Positions 27,185 to 35,976 of a stretch of DNA of 64,000 nt are shown piece by piece; the first letter of the stretch is position 1; each line of letters starts with the position of its first letter. The notes beneath the pieces were generated by a model. It was not told where the DNA came from. It saw nothing but the letters and a program-made list of their open reading frames with translations, and made no database searches. Source of the stretch: Helicobacter anatolicus (GTDB lineage: Bacteria > Campylobacterota > Campylobacteria > Campylobacterales > Helicobacteraceae); contig NZ_JAJTMY010000001.1 in assembly GCF_021300615.1 (NCBI RefSeq), forward strand, positions 443,095 through 507,094, written 5' to 3'. Both the position numbers and the translations under genes were made by a program.

Positions 27185-27715
27185 ATGTTGCATAAAATTA
27201 TAATGCTATGTTTATTTTTTTGTATTTCCTTGCATGCGGATGAAATTTATTTTATGCCATATGAAAAAAAAGAAGCTTTAATGGCACTGCAAAAGCAGAT
27301 TTTAAGTGCTAAAAAAAGTATTAAAATTGCTATTTTTAGTTTTACAAATAAGGAGTTGGCAAAAGTATTAAAACAGCAAGCTCAAAAAGGTGTGCAAATT
27401 TCTATTATTTATGATTTAGATTCTAATTATAATAGTCCTTATTCTACTATTGGATATTTAGCAAAATTACAAAATATTAATGCTTGTACACTTCAAGGTC
27501 TAGAAAATAAAAAAGGTGTAAAAAAATACCATGGTATTATGCATCAAAAGCTTGTAATTATTGATGAAGAGTTTGTAGTCCTTGGTTCGGCAAATTGGAG
27601 TAAAAATGCCTTTGAAAATAATTATGAAAATCTTTTGATTACAAATCAAAAAAATATTGTGCAAAAGGCAAATTATTACTATACAAAAATGCTTAAATCT
27701 TGCAAGCCTTTTTAG
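27185..27715 (+). CDS. nuc: Phospholipase D-family endonuclease, exported
   Basis: 176-residue PLD-superfamily nuclease (Nuc type) with a single HKD motif, HQKLVIIDEEFVVLGSANWS (about residues 120-139), in which H, K and D are the catalytic triad. Such single-motif enzymes act as dimers. An N-terminal signal or anchor (about residues 1-19, ending LHA) suggests a periplasmic or membrane-bound enzyme. H. pylori NucT (HP0323), the homolog at the same locus, is a membrane-bound nuclease acting on single-stranded DNA in transformation and purine salvage. That role is inferred here. A GAGGAG ribosome site precedes the ATG. Confidence 0.9.
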   Translation: MLHKIIMLCLFFCISLHADEIYFMPYEKKEALMALQKQILSAKKSIKIAIFSFTNKELAKVLKQQAQKGVQISIIYDLDSNYNSPYSTIGYLAKLQNINACTLQGLENKKGVKKYHGIMHQKLVIIDEEFVVLGSANWSKNAFENNYENLLITNQKNIVQKANYYYTKMLKSCKPF

Positions 27716-27716
27716 C

Positions 27717-28157
27717 TTAAGCTTTTTGAAGTAGTTCTTTTACCATAGAGGAAATTCTTTTTCCATCTGCATTAAGTTTTTTTGCTTCTTGCATCACCCT
27801 TCCCATGTCTTTTGATCCTGCATTGAGAGAAGTGATAATTTCTTCAATTGCTTTTTTTAGTGCTGCATCATCAAGTTGTTCAGGAAGATAAGAGGTAATA
27901 ATTTCCATTTCTTTGATTTCTTTTTCAAAAAGATCGTTTCTTCCTGCATTTTTATAGGCCATGGCTGCATCATCGCGTTGTTTGTATGCAGTTTTTAAAA
28001 TTTTAATAATATCAGAATCTTTAAGAGTGATTCTTTGGTCAACTTCTACTTGCTTAAATGCGCTATTTAGTAGTCTTAAGGTGTCACGTTTAAAGCTATC
28101 TCCATTTTTCATTGCTTCTTTTAAATCTTGGTTAATTTTTTCTCTAATTGTGTTCAT
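27717..28157 (-). CDS. GatB/YqeY domain-containing protein
   Basis: 146-residue YqeY-like protein, related to the C-terminal tRNA-binding tail domain of GatB. Typical features are REKINQDLKEAMKNGDSFKRDTLRLLNSAFK at the N-terminus and ITSYLPEQLDDAALKKAIEEII (from about 88). The exact role is unknown; family members are thought to act with tRNA-dependent amidation. It is convergent with nuc (one-base gap) and divergent from flgH. Confidence 0.9.
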   Translation of the reverse strand: MNTIREKINQDLKEAMKNGDSFKRDTLRLLNSAFKQVEVDQRITLKDSDIIKILKTAYKQRDDAAMAYKNAGRNDLFEKEIKEMEIITSYLPEQLDDAALKKAIEEIITSLNAGSKDMGRVMQEAKKLNADGKRISSMVKELLQKA

Positions 28158-28171
28158 AGATAAATCCTTTT

Positions 28172-28187
28172 TGGAATAAAACTTGCT
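28172..28187 (+). promoter_or_regulatory. Sigma-54 (RpoN) promoter of flgH-pseFGHI
   Basis: TGGAATAAAACTTGCT fits the sigma-54 pattern TGGNAN6TTGCW with GG and GC exactly spaced (GG at 28173-28174, GC at 28185-28186). A T-run precedes it. The predicted start near 28198 leaves a leader of about 27 bases before the flgH ATG. RpoN drives rod, ring and hook genes in Campylobacterota, so the position makes sense. Confidence 0.7.
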
Positions 28188-28205
28188 TTACATTATAGCA
28201 TAAGG

Positions 28206-28233
28206 AAAAAATGAAGGATAAAAAATGAAGGAT
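28206..28233 (+). repeat. Exact 14-bp tandem duplication spanning the flgH start
   Basis: AAAAAATGAAGGAT occurs twice in a row (28206-28219 and 28220-28233), so the start codon and following bases are duplicated. The upstream copy opens a five-codon frame (MKDKK, then TGA) whose stop overlaps the true ATG at 28225 as ATGA. The AAGGA in the first copy also serves as Shine-Dalgarno for the second. Confidence 0.9.
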
Positions 28234-28926
28234 AAGTTTCTAAGTATCTTAGCAATTTTTTGTATTGTTTATGCCTATCAACCAGAAATTGAGATGGATC
28301 CACCTAGTTATGTTGAAGAGATGCCATCAAAGGATTTTATTCCAGATTTTGCACAACCTGGTAGCCTTTTTGGACAAGGGGATAAGCCATTATTTTCTGA
28401 TAGGAGAGCAATGCGTCCGTATGATTTGATTACTGTGGTGATTAATGAAAATTCTAGTGCAAATTATTCTTCTTCAAAGGCGTATAATAATAACTCTAGT
28501 GGTAACTCCACAGCTCCAAGATTGCAATATAATGGTAATGATGTTAATAAGTTAAGACAAACTCAAGAACTTGATGATAAGACAAATTATACTTTTACAA
28601 AACCAACCAGTAATTCTAATTTTAAGGGTGGGGGAAGTCAGAGTAAAAGCGAAAATCTCAATTTAATGATTACAGCTAGAATTGTCAAAGTTTTAGAAAA
28701 TGGAAATTATTATATTTATGGAAATAAAGAGATTTTAGTGGATGGAGAAAAGCAGATTATTAAGATAAGTGGTGTGGTGCGTCCTTATGATATTAATCGG
28801 GACAATACTGTAGAATCTAAATATCTAGCCGATGCAAAAATACAATATGCAAATCTTGGAGATTTGAGCAATACAAGTAAGAAAAAAGTTGCAACTGATG
28901 CTATGGATAGGGAGTATCCTTATTGA
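28225..28926 (+). CDS. flgH: Flagellar L-ring protein FlgH
   Basis: Forms the L ring around the flagellar rod in the outer membrane. Diagnostic segments are GSLFGQGDKPLFSDRRAMRPYDLITVVINENSSANYSSSK (from about residue 47), LMITARIVKVLENGNYYIYGNKEI (about 150-173) and ISGVVRPYDINRDNTVES (about 183-200). The signal peptide ends near residue 17 (IVYA) and there is no lipobox cysteine, unlike enterobacterial FlgH. H. pylori FlgH lacks it too, as I recall. Length is 233 residues. It is the first gene of an operon with four pseudaminic-acid genes. Confidence 0.95.
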   Translation: MKDKFLSILAIFCIVYAYQPEIEMDPPSYVEEMPSKDFIPDFAQPGSLFGQGDKPLFSDRRAMRPYDLITVVINENSSANYSSSKAYNNNSSGNSTAPRLQYNGNDVNKLRQTQELDDKTNYTFTKPTSNSNFKGGGSQSKSENLNLMITARIVKVLENGNYYIYGNKEILVDGEKQIIKISGVVRPYDINRDNTVESKYLADAKIQYANLGDLSNTSKKKVATDAMDREYPY

Positions 28927-29606
28927 TGGAAACAGTGGCAATTATCCCTGCTAGAGGTGGAAGTAAGAGAATTTTGAAAAAAAATATCAAAGAGTTTTGT
29001 GGTAAGCCAATTATTGCTTACTCTATTGAACTTGCCCTAAAAAGTGGGGTATTTGATCAGGTGGTTGTAAGTAGTGATGATGATGAGATTTTAGAAGTAG
29101 CAAAAAAATATGGTGCGCAATGTCTTAAAAGGTCTCAAGAATTAGGAAGAGATGATACGCCAACACTTCCTGTAATTGCTGAGGCGATTAAAATGCTTGG
29201 ACTTTCAGAAGATAGTATGATTTGTTGTCTTTATGCCACAGCACCACTTTTAGAGGAATCTTATTTTTTACATGGGAAAATGGCTTTAGAAAAAAGTCAA
29301 AATAAGTCTTATGCTTTTTCGGTTGTAGAATTTGAAAGTTCTCCATTCAGGGGCTTTAGTATTCAGGAAGATATAATCAATTTGCTTTTTCCGCAATATC
29401 AAGTCTTTAGATCGCAAGATTTGAATAAAATTTATCATGATGCTGGGGCTTTTTATTGGGGGTATGCCAAAAGTTTTTTAGAACAAAAACCTATTTTTGA
29501 TAAAGATTCTATACCTATTGTCTTGCCAAAGCTTATGGCACAGGATATTGATACTATAGATGATTGGAATCTTGCAGAAATTAAATATAATCTAAAATAT
29601 GCCTAA
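28926..29606 (+). CDS. pseF: Pseudaminate (CMP-sugar) cytidylyltransferase PseF
   Basis: Activates pseudaminic acid with CTP to CMP-pseudaminate, the donor used to glycosylate flagellin. The N-terminal AIIPARGGSKRILKKNIKEFCGKPII (about residues 4-29) is the CMP-sialate synthetase signature. Further motifs are VVSSDDDEI and YATAPLL. I use ATG 28926, which overlaps the flgH TGA by one base, rather than the TTG just before it. Length is 226 residues. In H. pylori the PseF and PseG functions are fused (HP0326, from memory). Here they are separate genes overlapping by eight bases. Confidence 0.92.
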   Translation: METVAIIPARGGSKRILKKNIKEFCGKPIIAYSIELALKSGVFDQVVVSSDDDEILEVAKKYGAQCLKRSQELGRDDTPTLPVIAEAIKMLGLSEDSMICCLYATAPLLEESYFLHGKMALEKSQNKSYAFSVVEFESSPFRGFSIQEDIINLLFPQYQVFRSQDLNKIYHDAGAFYWGYAKSFLEQKPIFDKDSIPIVLPKLMAQDIDTIDDWNLAEIKYNLKYA

Positions 29607-30525
29607 AATTTTTATTTTTTGTGAGAGAGGGGTTAATTATGGTATGGGGCATTATGGTCGCTGTGTTCTTTTGGCAAAAAAGATAGAGGGATTAGGATTA
29701 GGGTTTAGCGTAGAAATTTATTGTCATGATGAAGAAAATGGGAGGGGTGATGCATGGTTTTTTGGAAATAGAATCTTAAAATATCTTCAAGATGAAAATT
29801 TAAAAGCAGTAGTAATTGATAGTTATCAAGCAGGAATAGAAGTTTATAGGAATGTTATAGATTGTGGGATAAAGTTATTAGTGCTTGATGATATTGGTAG
29901 ATTAGATTTTCCTTGTGAAAGTGTGATTTTAAATGGTGGAATAAATACAAAAAAACTTTATAATAATCATCCTCAAAATCTTGTATATGCAGGATTAGAA
30001 TACATGATTAATGATTCAATTTTTTTAGAATCTGGAAAGCGAAGAAAGATTAAAAAAAATATTGAAAAAATTTTAGTGTGTTTTGGAGGGAGTGATAAGG
30101 AAAATTATACACAAAAAGTGCTGGATCTGTTAAAAGGTTTTTATTATGAAATTGTAGTAGTTTTAGGGGCTTGTTATCCTCATGAACTACATACAAAGGC
30201 TAGAATTTTAAAAAATATTACTTCAGAAAACTTGGCGGAGGAGTTTATGGATTGTGATGTAGCAATTATTGCAGGGGGAAGAATGGTAAATGAAGTGATA
30301 AGTTCTAGGCTTCCTGCACTTGTATTTAGTGTTGCAAAAAATCAAGATCATCAAGTAGGGTTTTATGATGCAATGAAAGTGATTAAAAAAGTGAATTTAA
30401 CAAATCTTATTGCAAATTTGAAAAAACTTGACTTTGTTACGCGATATAGCATGAGCATTGCCTCTTCTAAGATAAAATTTGGTAATGAGTTGCAAGAAAG
30501 TTTAAAAAAAATATTAAAGGAATGA
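29599..30525 (+). CDS. pseG: UDP-2,4-diacetamido-2,4,6-trideoxy-L-altropyranose hydrolase PseG
   Basis: Removes UDP from the nucleotide sugar made by PseH to release 2,4-diacetamido-trideoxy-altrose for PseI. It has a GT-B/MurG-like fold. The N-terminal loop reads GVNYGMGHYGRCVLLAKKI (about residues 12-30), with the catalytic GxGHxxR pattern. ILVCFGGSDKENYT (about 158-171) and IIAGGRMVNEVISSRLPAL (about 230-248) form the UDP-binding half. Length is 308 residues. It starts inside pseF. Confidence 0.92.
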   Translation: MPKIFIFCERGVNYGMGHYGRCVLLAKKIEGLGLGFSVEIYCHDEENGRGDAWFFGNRILKYLQDENLKAVVIDSYQAGIEVYRNVIDCGIKLLVLDDIGRLDFPCESVILNGGINTKKLYNNHPQNLVYAGLEYMINDSIFLESGKRRKIKKNIEKILVCFGGSDKENYTQKVLDLLKGFYYEIVVVLGACYPHELHTKARILKNITSENLAEEFMDCDVAIIAGGRMVNEVISSRLPALVFSVAKNQDHQVGFYDAMKVIKKVNLTNLIANLKKLDFVTRYSMSIASSKIKFGNELQESLKKILKE

Positions 30526-30528
30526 AAA

Positions 30529-31047
30529 ATGGCAAAAATTTTTACTTTCAATGGTGTGCAAGCGATAAATTTCGTAGATCTAAAAGAAAAGGAAATTTAT
30601 AAGGTTTTAGAATTTCGTAACCATCCTGAAATTTCTAAGTGGATGTATAATTCTTCAATTTTATCGTTGCAGGCACATTTAGACTTTTTGGAAAGTTTAA
30701 AAACAACACCCTCTACTTGCTATTGGGTTTTTAAAAAAGATGAGGAATTTTTGGGGGTTGGATCATTAAAGAGAATTAATATTGCACACAAAAATGCTTA
30801 TTTGGGTATTTATAAAAATCCTGAAAAAAAAGGAGTGGGTGATGAGATTTTGCAATTTTTAGAGTATATTGCTTTTGATTCTTTTGGGTTACACTCTTTA
30901 GTATTAGAAGTGATTGCAAGTAATAAAAAAGCTATTGCTTGTTATGAGCGTAATAAATTTGTACATACGGGGACATTAAAAGAATATATTTTTATGAATA
31001 AAAAATATCAAGATGTGTTAATTTATGGAAAAATTAATGCAAAATAA
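30529..31047 (+). CDS. pseH: UDP-4-amino-4,6-dideoxy-AltNAc N-acetyltransferase PseH
   Basis: GNAT-family acetyltransferase that adds the second acetyl group in pseudaminic acid synthesis using acetyl-CoA. Typical features are VLEFRNHPEISKWMYNSSIL (about residues 27-46), the acetyl-CoA loop region NPEKKGVGDEILQFLEYIAF (about 97-116), and VIASNKKAIACYERNKFVHTG (about 129-149). Length is 172 residues. AAAGGAA precedes the ATG, three bases after the pseG stop. Confidence 0.92.
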   Translation: MAKIFTFNGVQAINFVDLKEKEIYKVLEFRNHPEISKWMYNSSILSLQAHLDFLESLKTTPSTCYWVFKKDEEFLGVGSLKRINIAHKNAYLGIYKNPEKKGVGDEILQFLEYIAFDSFGLHSLVLEVIASNKKAIACYERNKFVHTGTLKEYIFMNKKYQDVLIYGKINAK

Positions 31048-32056
31048 AAAACAAAGACCACTTTTAGTTGCAGAAATTAGTGCAAATCATAATCAAAATT
31101 TAGAGCTTGCAAAAAAACATATTTTATATGCCAAAAAGGCTGGAGCAAATGCTGTAAAAATCCAAACTTATACTCCTTCATGTTTAACACTTAATTCTAA
31201 AAGTAATATTTTTAAAATCAATGCTAATAGCCCATGGGATGGAAAATATCTTTTTGAGCTCTATAGTGAAGCATTTTTACCTTGGGAGTGGCATGAAGAA
31301 TTATTTGAATATGCCAAAAATATTGATATTGAAATTTTCAGCTCTCCTTTTAGTTTAAGGGCTTTAGAGCTTTTGGAATCTTTGCATTGTCCGCGTTATA
31401 AAATTGCAAGCTTTGAGTGTGTTGATTTGGATTTTATTTATGAGGTAGCAAAGACAAAAAAACCTATTATTTTATCCACAGGAGTTGCACAAGAAGAAGA
31501 GATAAAAGATGCGGTTTTAGTGTGCAAAAAAGCAGGAAATAATGATATTACACTTTTGCAATGTACAAGTGCATATCCTGCACCATTAAAAAAAGCAAAT
31601 CTTTCTAAAATGCCATTATTTTTTGAAAAATATGGAGTAAAGTATGGTCTTTCAGATCATACTTTGGGAAATTTGTGTGCAATTATCGCAACTACTCTTG
31701 GAGCAAGTTTGATCGAAAAGCATTTTATTTTGGATAAAAAACTAGGAGGAGTGGATAGTGATTTTAGTATGGATTTTAAAGAATTTTGTGGACTTTCAAA
31801 AGAAATTGATAATGTGATTTTGGCATTAGGAGATAAAGATTCTCCTAGAGTGGTGAGTGAACAAGAGAGGGTATTTGCAAGAAGTTTATTTGTCAAAAAG
31901 AAAATTCAAAAAGGAGAAATCTTAACTCGTGAGAATATCGGATCTTTTAGACCAAATGCAGGATTACATCCAAAGTATTTAAAAGATGTATTGGGAAGAA
32001 TTGCTACAAAGGATTTGGAATTTTCCAAACCCCTTAATGAGAATGATTTTGAGTAG
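31037..32056 (+). CDS. pseI: Pseudaminic acid synthase PseI
   Basis: Condenses the deacetylated altrose product with phosphoenolpyruvate to give pseudaminic acid. The NeuB domain (about residues 5-240) contains VAEISANHNQNLELA, KIQTYTP, FSSPFSLRALELLE, ILSTGVAQEEE, LLQCTSAYPAP and GLSDHTLG. The C-terminal SAF domain (about 270-339) has GEILTRENIGSFRPNAGLHP. The ATG at 31037 has a weak GGAAA ribosome site. The in-frame ATG 31025 has none, so I prefer 31037 (339 residues). It overlaps pseH, and its 3' end overlaps convergent fur by 23 bases. In H. pylori pseI lies elsewhere, as I recall. Confidence 0.93.
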   Translation: MQNKKQRPLLVAEISANHNQNLELAKKHILYAKKAGANAVKIQTYTPSCLTLNSKSNIFKINANSPWDGKYLFELYSEAFLPWEWHEELFEYAKNIDIEIFSSPFSLRALELLESLHCPRYKIASFECVDLDFIYEVAKTKKPIILSTGVAQEEEIKDAVLVCKKAGNNDITLLQCTSAYPAPLKKANLSKMPLFFEKYGVKYGLSDHTLGNLCAIIATTLGASLIEKHFILDKKLGGVDSDFSMDFKEFCGLSKEIDNVILALGDKDSPRVVSEQERVFARSLFVKKKIQKGEILTRENIGSFRPNAGLHPKYLKDVLGRIATKDLEFSKPLNENDFE

Positions 32057-32501
32057 AAGCTTGACATTTTTTACAAACGACAAAAAGACGCATATCGTGG
32101 CTAATAAGCTTACAGCCATTAATATCCGCTACTTTTAATTGTTGTTCCTCAATATTACTATCGACAAATTCTGTAATTTCGCCACATTCAAGACAGATAA
32201 TATGATCATGATGTTCTTTAGCAGCAATCTCATAGCGTTTGCCATTCTTATCGGTTTCTAATGTTGTAACAAAATTTTCTTTTTCTAAAAAATTCAGAAT
32301 CCTATAAATTGATGAAATACTAGTATTTTTATCTTTGATACGGATTTCATTGGCAATTTCTTCTGGACTTAAATGTGTACGATTCTTGTATAAAACACTA
32401 ATAATCTCTTCTCTTTGTTTTGAGTTTTTTAATCCATTTTTTTTGATAGAAGATTTTAATCGCTCCAAGATGGATTCTAAAGTTTCCAATCTATTTTGCA
32501 T
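32034..32501 (-). CDS. fur: Ferric uptake regulator Fur
   Basis: Iron-responsive repressor, 155 residues. The N-terminal winged helix includes NSKQREEIISVLYKNRTHLSPEEIANEI and TSISSIYRILNFLEKENFV. The metal-binding centre has KEHHDHIICLECGEITEFVDSNIEE. The structural zinc site is formed by CLEC and the C-terminal CKKC pair. The Helicobacter-type N-terminal extension (about 20 residues) and a short tail after CKKC are visible. The identity (Fur rather than PerR) follows from length and this extension. It shares 23 bases with the end of pseI on the other strand. Confidence 0.93.
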   Translation of the reverse strand: MQNRLETLESILERLKSSIKKNGLKNSKQREEIISVLYKNRTHLSPEEIANEIRIKDKNTSISSIYRILNFLEKENFVTTLETDKNGKRYEIAAKEHHDHIICLECGEITEFVDSNIEEQQLKVADINGCKLISHDMRLFVVCKKCQASTQNHSH

Positions 32502-32542
32502 GAGAACTCCCTAATTTATTGTAAAAATAACTCTTTATGTTT

Positions 32543-32551
32543 ATTGTAACA
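32543..32551 (-). promoter_or_regulatory. Extended -10 promoter of fur
   Basis: Minus strand TGTTACAAT fits TGnTAnAAT and lies 42 bases upstream of the fur ATG. Confidence 0.5.
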
Positions 32552-32558
32552 CAATTCC

Positions 32559-32573
32559 CATTATTGATGATTA
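32559..32573 (-). promoter_or_regulatory. Fur-box-like site in the fur promoter
   Basis: Minus strand TAATCATCAATAATG matches 10 of 14 fixed bases of TAATAATnATTATTA and covers the expected -35 region of the fur promoter. Fur autoregulation is established in H. pylori. The match here is only moderate, and AT-rich sequence makes chance hits common. Confidence 0.35.
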
Positions 32574-32634
32574 ATAGAAAAATTAAAAATGGTAAAAAGT
32601 TCTAAATTAAAGAAGAATTTTTATTATAGTTAAG

Positions 32635-32640
32635 TATAAT
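32635..32640 (+). promoter_or_regulatory. -10 promoter element of tlpD
   Basis: Perfect TATAAT. The predicted transcription start (about 32647) lies downstream of the ATG at 32644, so translation must begin further in. This supports the GTG at 32683. Confidence 0.55.
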
Positions 32641-32682
32641 AGAATGCAGAACCTAGTAAAGAAAAATCAAAAGGAGAATGTA

Positions 32683-33975
32683 GTGTTTGGAAAATCAAAA
32701 GAGATGATGTTGAGAATTGCACAGAAAAATTCTGAAATACAAGGAATGCAAAAAGAGCTACAAAAATATAAAGAATTAGCATTTTTATCTACACGAGGCA
32801 TTGTGTTTATGCAAAAAGACGGCACGATTACTTTTAAAAATAGTGAAGCACAAATCCTTGATGATCAAGAACTTTTAGAAATAGACATAAATAAAAAGGA
32901 AGTAGAAATTAGAGGTGTGCTTTATAATGTGCAAAAACAGATAATCTCTAGTGATATGTGTTGTATACTTAGCAAGTCTCAAGGTTTTGTAGAAGAAGGA
33001 AAAAAACAGATATTTTCCCAATATTTTTCCAATTTAAAAGAAGGTTTTTCTGATACGCAAAATTCTTTGCAAAATATTCTATCTGAGTTGAAAGAGATGC
33101 TTAGTGAGGCGATTAATGGTGAAAAAATTGGAATTACAGGCTTATCTTTAAGTAATGAAAGCTTAAATGATGTACAAGAATTACATAAAAAAATGGATGT
33201 TGTAATGTCTTTGGCACACTCCTTAATGCAGCGTAGCAATGATATCACCAGTGTGATTTCTTTGATCGATGATATTGCGGAACAGACAAATCTTCTTGCA
33301 TTGAATGCAGCGATTGAAGCAGCTAGAGCAGGAGCACATGGTAGAGGTTTTGCTGTTGTGGCCGATGAAGTAAGAAAACTTGCAGAAAAAACACAAAAAG
33401 CAACAAAAGAAATTGCAATTGTCGTGAAGTCGATGCAGCAAGAATCTAGCGATATACAAGTAGGAATTGAAATGACAAATGAAGTTGCAGATAAAATGAA
33501 AATAAAAATTGAGGAGCTTCATGGTGCGGTAAATAGCTATAGAAATCGTTCAACATTAACAAAATATGCAGTACAAAATTCCAATAATCAGGTTTTCTGT
33601 GCACTTGCAAAACTCGATCATATTATTTACAAAAATAATCTTTATTCCATGATCTTTAAAATTAGCAATACCTTTAATCAAGTTGATCATACTCAATGTC
33701 GTTTGGGTAAATGGTATTTTGAAGGTGATGGTAAGCGTGACTTTTTTGATACACAGGGATATAAAAAATTAGATAGTTTTCATATGCAGGTACATACAAA
33801 TGCAAACTATTTGGCTCAAGCTATTCAGAAAAAAGCAGATAATCTTGAAGAAATTACAGAGCAAAAGATTCAGGCAATGGAAAATGGAAGTAAGGGGGTT
33901 GTTGCTTGTATTGATGAAATGTATCTTGAAAAATATAATTATTTTCAAGATAAAAAGGCACAGATAGGGGTTTAA
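32683..33975 (+). CDS. tlpD: TlpD-like soluble chemoreceptor with CZB domain
   Basis: Cytoplasmic methyl-accepting chemotaxis protein, with no TM segments. An N-terminal coiled coil and small sensory region (about residues 1-110) precede a signalling domain whose tip reads [41 protein letters not shown] (about 195-235). A C-terminal zinc-binding CZB domain follows, with [15 protein letters not shown] (about 338-352), [12 protein letters not shown] and conserved His/Cys ligands. I choose GTG 32683 because AAGGAG sits six bases upstream. It yields MFGK..., like H. pylori TlpD as I recall, and fits the promoter. H. pylori TlpD senses oxidants through CZB; that role is inferred here. Confidence 0.88.
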   Translation: MFGKSKEMMLRIAQKNSEIQGMQKELQKYKELAFLSTRGIVFMQKDGTITFKNSEAQILDDQELLEIDINKKEVEIRGVLYNVQKQIISSDMCCILSKSQGFVEEGKKQIFSQYFSNLKEGFSDTQNSLQNILSELKEMLSEAINGEKIGITGLSLSNESLNDVQELHKKMDVVMSLAHSLMQRSNDITSVISLIDDIAEQTNLLALNAAIEAARAGAHGRGFAVVADEVRKLAEKTQKATKEIAIVVKSMQQESSDIQVGIEMTNEVADKMKIKIEELHGAVNSYRNRSTLTKYAVQNSNNQVFCALAKLDHIIYKNNLYSMIFKISNTFNQVDHTQCRLGKWYFEGDGKRDFFDTQGYKKLDSFHMQVHTNANYLAQAIQKKADNLEEITEQKIQAMENGSKGVVACIDEMYLEKYNYFQDKKAQIGV

Positions 33976-33978
33976 AGT

Positions 33979-35907
33979 TTGATTTTTTCTAAAAAAAAAT
34001 TTTTAGTTGTGTTGGGTATTGTTTTAGGTGTTTTATTTTGTTGGTTTTTTAGTGTCTGGATTAGTCTACAAGCTGATATAGATAGGTTAAAAAACTACAC
34101 CCCACAATTAACTACACAGATTTTAGATAGAAAAGATAGGCTTGTGGCAAATATTTTTGGAAATCAGTTCCGATTCTACGCGACTTTTAATGAAATTCCA
34201 CCTCGGATGATTGAAGCACTTTTGGCGGTTGAGGATACATTGTTTTTTGAACATCATGGGATTAATTATGATGCAATTCTTAGGGCAATTATTAAAAATT
34301 TACGTCATGGAAAGTATTCTGAAGGTGGAAGTACACTTACACAACAATTGATTAAGAATGCAGTTTTGACACGAGATAAAACGCTTTATCGCAAGATTAA
34401 AGAAGCAATTTTAGCAATTCAAATTGAGTTATCATTAAGTAAAGAGGAAATTTTAGAGCGCTATTTAAATGATACTTTTTTGGGGCATGGGTATTATGGA
34501 ATAAAAGCAGCTGCACTGGGATATTTTAGAAAATCTCTTGATCAGCTTAGTTTGAAAGAAATTGCGATGATTGCAGGTCTGCCTCGTGCACCAAGTTTTT
34601 ATGATCCAACAAAAAATATTGATTTTTCTTTAAGTAGGGCAAATAATATTTTGGAGAGAATGTATACGTTGGGTTGGATTGGTGAGAATGAATATAAGAC
34701 CGCTCTTGTTGAGATTCCAGAAGTTTATAACCAAAGTTTGGCACAAAATAAAGCACCATATGTAGTAGATATGGTATTAAAACAATTAGATTATATTCAA
34801 GATATTCGCACTGGTGGGTATATAGTTAAGGTCGGGATTGATTTGGATTATCAGGCTATGGCACAAGAAGCTATGGAAAAGGGTTATAAAAATGCTATGA
34901 GAATTAATCAGCTTGATGAAAATGAACATATGTTGAATGGTGCTATGATTGTGACACAGGTAAAAAGTGGAGAGATTTTAGCCTTAATTGGTGGGATTGA
35001 TTATTCCAAAAGTGCATTTAATCGAGCAACACAGGCAAAAAGACAGATTGGTAGCACCATTAAACCTTTTGTTTATTTAAATGCTTTTGATTTAGGATAC
35101 TCTCCTGCTACAATGATAGCAGATGTAGCAAGAAGTTTTGACAATAGTGATAATGAAGACTATTGGCGCCCTAGAAATGCTGGAAATTCTTTTAATGGAA
35201 TTGTGAGTTTGCGCTATGCGTTAATACATTCATTAAATCTTGCAACGATAAATTTAGTTGATATGGTTGGATTTGATAAAACCTTTAATGCCTTAGAAAA
35301 ATATAGTCTTAATCCTAGAGAGAAGAATCTTACAATTATTCTGGGTAGCTTAATTGCTTCTCCTATGGATTTAGCAAGAGCGTATTCAATTTTTTCTAAT
35401 CAAGGAGTAATGCTTGAACCTCAACTTGTTAAAGAATTAATTAAAAGAGATGGTAGTAAAAAGGTATTTTATAATAAGCAAGAAGAGATCACAAGTCCAC
35501 AGCAAGCCTATTTAGTCACTTCTATTTTACAAGAAGTGGTAAAAAATGGAACTGGTAGGTGGGCTAGGGTAAAAAAAATGGATGTAGCAGGCAAAACAGG
35601 GACTACAAACAATAATAATGATGCATGGTTTTGTGGTTTTACGCCAGAAGTACAAGCAGTAATTTGGTTTGGTAATGACAATAATGGTTCTATTGGAAAA
35701 ATAGGAGGCGGGACAAGTATTGTGGCACCTGTATTTTCTGATTTTATTAATAAGATTTTAAAAATTGATCCTGGTATGGAGAGGAATTTTGAAAAACCAG
35801 ATGGGGTTTATCAAAAAACTATTAATGGTGTAAAATATTTCTATACAGAAATTTCAAAGTTGCCTGAAAAAAAGATTGTTGATGATGAGAATAAGCTTAT
35901 CTTTTAG
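33979..35907 (+). CDS. Bifunctional penicillin-binding protein 1A
   Basis: Class A PBP that polymerises and crosslinks peptidoglycan at the periplasmic face. One N-terminal TM (about residues 8-28) is followed by a GT51 glycosyltransferase domain with AVEDTLFFEHHGINYDAILRA and EGGSTLTQQLIKN (about 75-115). The transpeptidase domain has the catalytic STIK in RQIGSTIKPFVYL (about 350-362), SLN in LIHSLNLATINL, and KTGT in DVAGKTGTTNNN (about 535-546). Length is 642 residues. The start is TTG 33979, three bases after the tlpD stop, as next to tlpD in H. pylori. Confidence 0.93.
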   Translation: MIFSKKKFLVVLGIVLGVLFCWFFSVWISLQADIDRLKNYTPQLTTQILDRKDRLVANIFGNQFRFYATFNEIPPRMIEALLAVEDTLFFEHHGINYDAILRAIIKNLRHGKYSEGGSTLTQQLIKNAVLTRDKTLYRKIKEAILAIQIELSLSKEEILERYLNDTFLGHGYYGIKAAALGYFRKSLDQLSLKEIAMIAGLPRAPSFYDPTKNIDFSLSRANNILERMYTLGWIGENEYKTALVEIPEVYNQSLAQNKAPYVVDMVLKQLDYIQDIRTGGYIVKVGIDLDYQAMAQEAMEKGYKNAMRINQLDENEHMLNGAMIVTQVKSGEILALIGGIDYSKSAFNRATQAKRQIGSTIKPFVYLNAFDLGYSPATMIADVARSFDNSDNEDYWRPRNAGNSFNGIVSLRYALIHSLNLATINLVDMVGFDKTFNALEKYSLNPREKNLTIILGSLIASPMDLARAYSIFSNQGVMLEPQLVKELIKRDGSKKVFYNKQEEITSPQQAYLVTSILQEVVKNGTGRWARVKKMDVAGKTGTTNNNNDAWFCGFTPEVQAVIWFGNDNNGSIGKIGGGTSIVAPVFSDFINKILKIDPGMERNFEKPDGVYQKTINGVKYFYTEISKLPEKKIVDDENKLIF

Positions 35908-35976
35908 AATATTTTTATAAAAAATTTATAGAAAACTCGTTAAAATCATAATTATTTAAAATAATTGAGGTGCGCA

